Of a DNA stretch of 9,145 nucleotides, positions 7,024-9,145 are shown one piece after another. Every line of letters starts with the position of its first letter. Position 1 is the stretch's first letter. The notes beneath the pieces are model-generated. The model did not search any database, had not been told where the DNA came from, and saw only the letters and a list, made by a program, of their open reading frames with translations. The position numbers and the translations under genes are program-made. The stretch comes from Candidatus Dojkabacteria bacterium UBA5749. Lineage in GTDB: Bacteria; Patescibacteriota; Dojkabacteria; SC72. The stretch lies in contig DIFL01000015.1 in the NCBI GenBank assembly GCA_002419125.1, positions 1 through 9,145 of the forward strand. Reading direction: 5' to 3'.

Positions 7024-8028
7024 ATGTTTGAGCAGTTTTTAAAAAAATACAACCTTCCAAAGTACAGAAGGGTTCAATTATACACTGAATACTACAAAAA
7101 CTTAATATCTAGTTGGGAGGAGCTTACTACTTGGCCATTACAGTTAAGAGAACAGTTAGAAAAGGAGGTGCCTTTTTCTAGTCTTACTTTTGTATCCTCT
7201 ACTCAGTCTAAGCATGGAGATAGTATTAAGGTACTTTTTAAAACACCTAAAAACAATTATATAGAGAGTGTTTTAATCAAAGAAAGAGAGAGAAATACTG
7301 TATGTGTTAGTTGTATGAGTGGGTGTCCTGTAGGTTGTATATTTTGTGCTTCAGGACAGATGGGTCTAAACGAAACCCTATCTTCAAAGCAGATACTTGA
7401 TCAGATACTCTACTTTGCTAGGTATCTCAAGAGATTTAATGAGAGAGTTTCAAACATTGTATACATGGGTATGGGTGAACCACTACTTAACCTAGAAAGT
7501 GTTTCACACTCCATTCTAGATATTACAGATATGGATAAAATGGGTATTTCTAAAAGGCGTGTAACATTGTCGACTTCAGGCTATGTACAACAATTAAGGT
7601 CCTTTATTGATATGAAATTAGGTGTAAAGCTTGCTATTAGTTTACATTCACCCAATCAAAAACTTAGAGATTCTTTAATGCCAACGGTATCTAAGGAGAA
7701 TTCCTTAATCGATTTATTTAATGTATTAGATGAATACACAAGAGAGACAAATAAAAGGATAACATATGAGTATGTTCTACTTAGAGGAATTAACGATTCT
7801 ATTGAGCATGCAAAGGAATTAGCTAATTTACTAAAGAATAGAATAGCTTTAGTAAATCTAATTAATTACAATGAAAACGAGTGTTTACCTTTTAAGAAAT
7901 CAAAGAATACCCCACTATTTAAAACAATCTTAGAAGAAAGAGGTATTACATGTACCATTAGAAAATCATTAGGAGAGGATATTAAGGGAGCATGTGGACA
8001 GTTAGCAGTAAACAAACCCCCATGCTAA
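7024..8028 (+). CDS. rlmN: dual-specificity 23S rRNA/tRNA adenine-C2 methyltransferase RlmN
   Basis: RlmN is a radical-SAM enzyme that methylates C2 of A2503 in 23S rRNA and A37 in some tRNAs, which affects decoding and peptidyl-transferase function. The 334-residue protein has the 4Fe-4S motif C101-x3-C105-x2-C108 within GCPVGCIFCASG and C94 in TVCVSC, equivalent to the conserved upstream Cys of E. coli RlmN. It also has YMGMGEPLLN for SAM binding and the methyl-carrying C324 in GACGQL near the end. Both mechanistic cysteines are present, so it should be active. Cfr is a less likely alternative, since nothing points to a resistance context. The protein is somewhat shorter than E. coli RlmN (384) but normal for compact bacterial forms. 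There is no Shine-Dalgarno; the ATG lies eight bases after TATAAT. Confidence 0.95.
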   Translation: MFEQFLKKYNLPKYRRVQLYTEYYKNLISSWEELTTWPLQLREQLEKEVPFSSLTFVSSTQSKHGDSIKVLFKTPKNNYIESVLIKERERNTVCVSCMSGCPVGCIFCASGQMGLNETLSSKQILDQILYFARYLKRFNERVSNIVYMGMGEPLLNLESVSHSILDITDMDKMGISKRRVTLSTSGYVQQLRSFIDMKLGVKLAISLHSPNQKLRDSLMPTVSKENSLIDLFNVLDEYTRETNKRITYEYVLLRGINDSIEHAKELANLLKNRIALVNLINYNENECLPFKKSKNTPLFKTILEERGITCTIRKSLGEDIKGACGQLAVNKPPC

Positions 8029-8051
8029 TACGCTGCAGAAATTGCTATTAG
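8025..8051 (+). other. small hairpin overlapping the rlmN stop
   Basis: CTAATA (8025-8030) and TATTAG (8046-8051) are exact complements around a 15-base loop. The upstream arm overlaps the rlmN TAA. It precedes the stronger GC-rich hairpin at 8058-8079 and may protect the mRNA end or help termination. Six A/T-rich pairs are weak evidence on their own. Confidence 0.3.
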
Positions 8052-8057
8052 AAAAGG

Positions 8058-8079
8058 AAACCCCCATTGCTGGGGGTTT
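8058..8079. terminator. bidirectional hairpin terminator between rlmN and the convergent gene
   Basis: AAACCCCC (8058-8065) pairs perfectly with GGGGGTTT (8072-8079) around a six-base loop. On the plus strand it is followed by AACTTTCT. Read on the minus strand, the stem ends in TTT and is followed by CCTTTT, a better U-rich tail. It sits between two convergent stops, so it most likely ends both transcripts. Confidence 0.8.
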
Positions 8080-8098
8080 AACTTTCTAGACAAAAAGG

Positions 8099-8503
8099 TT
8101 ATAGAGTAGAACTTCCATCTCTTGCCATTCTTCCTCTTCCTTGACCATTTCCATCTCCTTTTCTCTCACCCTGACCTAGACCTAATTCCAGTCTAATTTT
8201 CTCTGCACCTTCTGTATCTCCCTGCTCTGCAAGTTCTTTTGCTTCAACAAATTTAGCAAAATTCTCCTTAGAGATTCTATCTACAACACCTGGCCTTCTT
8301 CCATCCTGTGTCATAAGAGCTACCCATGCATCATAATCTTTGTTTTCAAAGACTTTCTCCATTTCTGTCTCTCTCTGCGCAGTATGGTTTGGACCTACTT
8401 GGGTATAATCTCCTCTGTAAGCATCTGCATCTTTAGTTGTAAAAGCAATTACTCCTAATAGTGCAATAGCGAGAGTACCTAATACAAACAGTTTGTTTTT
8501 CAT
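8099..8503 (-). CDS. small secreted protein with Gly/Arg-rich tail, function unknown
   Basis: The 134-residue protein has a clear signal peptide: MKNK, a hydrophobic core at about 5-21, and an Ala-Asp-Ala cleavage site (26-28) before YRGDYTQ. The mature part is short and charged, with FENKDYDAWVALM and a helical segment ENFAKFVEAKELAEQGDTEGAEKIR, then a low-complexity GLGQGERKGDGNGQGRGR tail from about 107. I recall similar proteins of the form YTxxGPNxT...DYxAW...NFAKFxEAxxL as common in Patescibacteria, but no function is established to my knowledge. There is no catalytic or cysteine motif. It is likely exported or envelope-associated, and may act with the membrane protein encoded 74 bases upstream on the same strand. 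There is no Shine-Dalgarno; TATAAA ends ten bases before the ATG. Confidence 0.85.
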   Translation of the reverse strand: MKNKLFVLGTLAIALLGVIAFTTKDADAYRGDYTQVGPNHTAQRETEMEKVFENKDYDAWVALMTQDGRRPGVVDRISKENFAKFVEAKELAEQGDTEGAEKIRLELGLGQGERKGDGNGQGRGRMARDGSSTL

Positions 8504-8513
8504 AACTATTGTA

Positions 8514-8519
8514 TTTATA
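8514..8519 (-). promoter_or_regulatory. -10-like box for the small secreted protein gene
   Basis: Minus-strand TATAAA (8519-8514) ends ten bases before the ATG at 8503, the same spacing as at uvrA. A second hexamer, TACAAT (8513-8508), is too close to the ATG to be the -10. No -35 consensus is seen. The rest of the 74-base gap (8504-8577) shows nothing else that I can support. Confidence 0.4.
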
Positions 8520-8577
8520 AATTAAATAATAGAAAGCTAAAATTCACTCCTTTAACTCTCTACTATGTATTACGCAT

Positions 8578-9145
8578 TTAGTGATACTTTTGTTGCAAAT
8601 GTCTTCCTCTACCTTCCCAAGGTAGTATATCTGTTGCTCTAAAAATGCCTTCATCCTCAATACTTCCCCTTACTTTGACTCTCTCTTCAATATCTAAAAT
8701 TGCTAGCCCCCGAATATATGCATCAGAGTAATCTACGTTCCACATCTTTCCCTCCAAATCTTGAAGTTTTAATATGTTGGATTCAATAGAAAGAATTTCA
8801 CCAGCAATATATCCATCCTCTGGCCTACTCCATACTGTATATCTTGGATCTGTACTCTGCTCATATGAAGGTATATTTGCTGCAAAGAATGTATTTAATC
8901 TCTCTGAAACACCTATTTTACTCAAAAGTGTTCCTAGAATAATAATGAGGAGTATATTTATTAAAAATATTTTAAATATTGAATACCTATATCCACCACT
9001 TGTGTACTTTAGATTGATATACCCAATAAAAAGAAATATTAAAGTTAATATTAACCATAATACTGGAATAGCTAATATAAATAGCTGAATTAAATCATTT
9101 ATTGAAAGAATCAAATTTAATACATCACTTAATTCAAAAAGATAT
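8578..9145 (-). CDS. two-helix membrane protein with OB-like C-terminal domain, 5' end off the window
   Basis: The frame is open to the right edge. A TTG at 9114 could start it, but codons further upstream still read on (YLFELSDVLN), so the true start is probably beyond 9145. Counted from the TTG there are two hydrophobic helices, about 10-32 and 46-64, joined by a short loop (KYTSGGYRYS). A linker and a beta-rich domain follow at about 100-165. Its pattern (GYIAGEILSI, NILKLQDLEGKMWNV, EERVKVRGSI, GIFRATDILPW) looks like an OB fold. The end is basic and aromatic, with EGRGRHLQQKYH. I do not recognise a named family, and no catalytic motif is visible. It probably sits in the cytoplasmic membrane with the OB-like domain on one face. 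It lies upstream of, and may be cotranscribed with, the small secreted protein gene. Confidence 0.8.
   Translation of the reverse strand, partial: YLFELSDVLNLILSINDLIQLFILAIPVLWLILTLIFLFIGYINLKYTSGGYRYSIFKIFLINILLIIILGTLLSKIGVSERLNTFFAANIPSYEQSTDPRYTVWSRPEDGYIAGEILSIESNILKLQDLEGKMWNVDYSDAYIRGLAILDIEERVKVRGSIEDEGIFRATDILPWEGRGRHLQQKYH

Noticed and set aside
7303..7350. Extra cysteine (C97) beside C94 in RlmN as a possible altered cluster
   Set aside because: The canonical C-x3-C-x2-C motif and both mechanistic cysteines are in place, and the extra Cys lies outside them, so it is likely lineage variation.
8774..9088. A 104-codon plus-strand frame opposite the membrane protein gene
   Set aside because: It overlaps the membrane protein gene entirely. 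The minus-strand product has coherent membrane helices and a beta-rich domain; the plus-strand one does not.

Overview
The window is AT-rich bacterial DNA with tightly packed genes, intergenic gaps of 13 to 222 bases, and eight genes that can be supported, one of them cut by the right edge. The best guess for the source is a Candidate Phyla Radiation (Patescibacteria) genome. The reasons are a form II/III-like RuBisCO in an otherwise bacterial setting, an archaeal/eukaryotic-type prolyl-tRNA synthetase, very small intergenic spaces, weak or absent Shine-Dalgarno sites, and a small secreted protein of a kind I associate with these bacteria. Dojkabacteria (WS6) or a relative is possible, but the phylum is a guess. 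All eight visible stop codons are TAA (seven) or TAG (one). The long frames contain no in-frame TGA, so the UGA=glycine code of Gracilibacteria/SR1 is not in use here.

Layout. At the left edge is a short divergent promoter region. It is built around a palindrome and probably serves uvrA rightward and an off-window gene leftward. uvrA (+) encodes a complete UvrA excision-repair ATPase. A 222-base spacer with nested inverted repeats follows, between convergent uvrA and proS. Positions 6996 down to 3155 form a four-gene minus-strand block, in transcription order: a receiver-like protein, a second degenerate receiver-like paralogue, RuBisCO large subunit, and prolyl-tRNA synthetase. Their gaps are 17, 13 and 26 bases. 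A 27-base gap separates this block from divergent rlmN (+), a radical-SAM 23S rRNA/tRNA methyltransferase. A hairpin terminator lies between rlmN and a convergent pair of minus-strand genes. These encode a small signal-peptide protein with a Gly/Arg-rich tail and a two-helix membrane protein with an OB-like C-terminal domain that runs off the right edge.

How they may work together. RuBisCOs of this type in Patescibacteria are thought to act in AMP/nucleoside salvage (ribose-1,5-bisphosphate to RuBP to two 3-phosphoglycerate), but the partner enzymes, AMP phosphorylase and ribose-1,5-bisphosphate isomerase, are not in the window. The most unusual feature is the pair of single-domain receiver-like proteins just ahead of RuBisCO. 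The first keeps the acidic pocket and the phospho-accepting Asp. The second has Gly at that position. This suggests a dedicated but unrecognised control module. Several start codons sit only 7 to 11 bases after good -10 boxes with no Shine-Dalgarno sequence, which points to leaderless or near-leaderless mRNAs.
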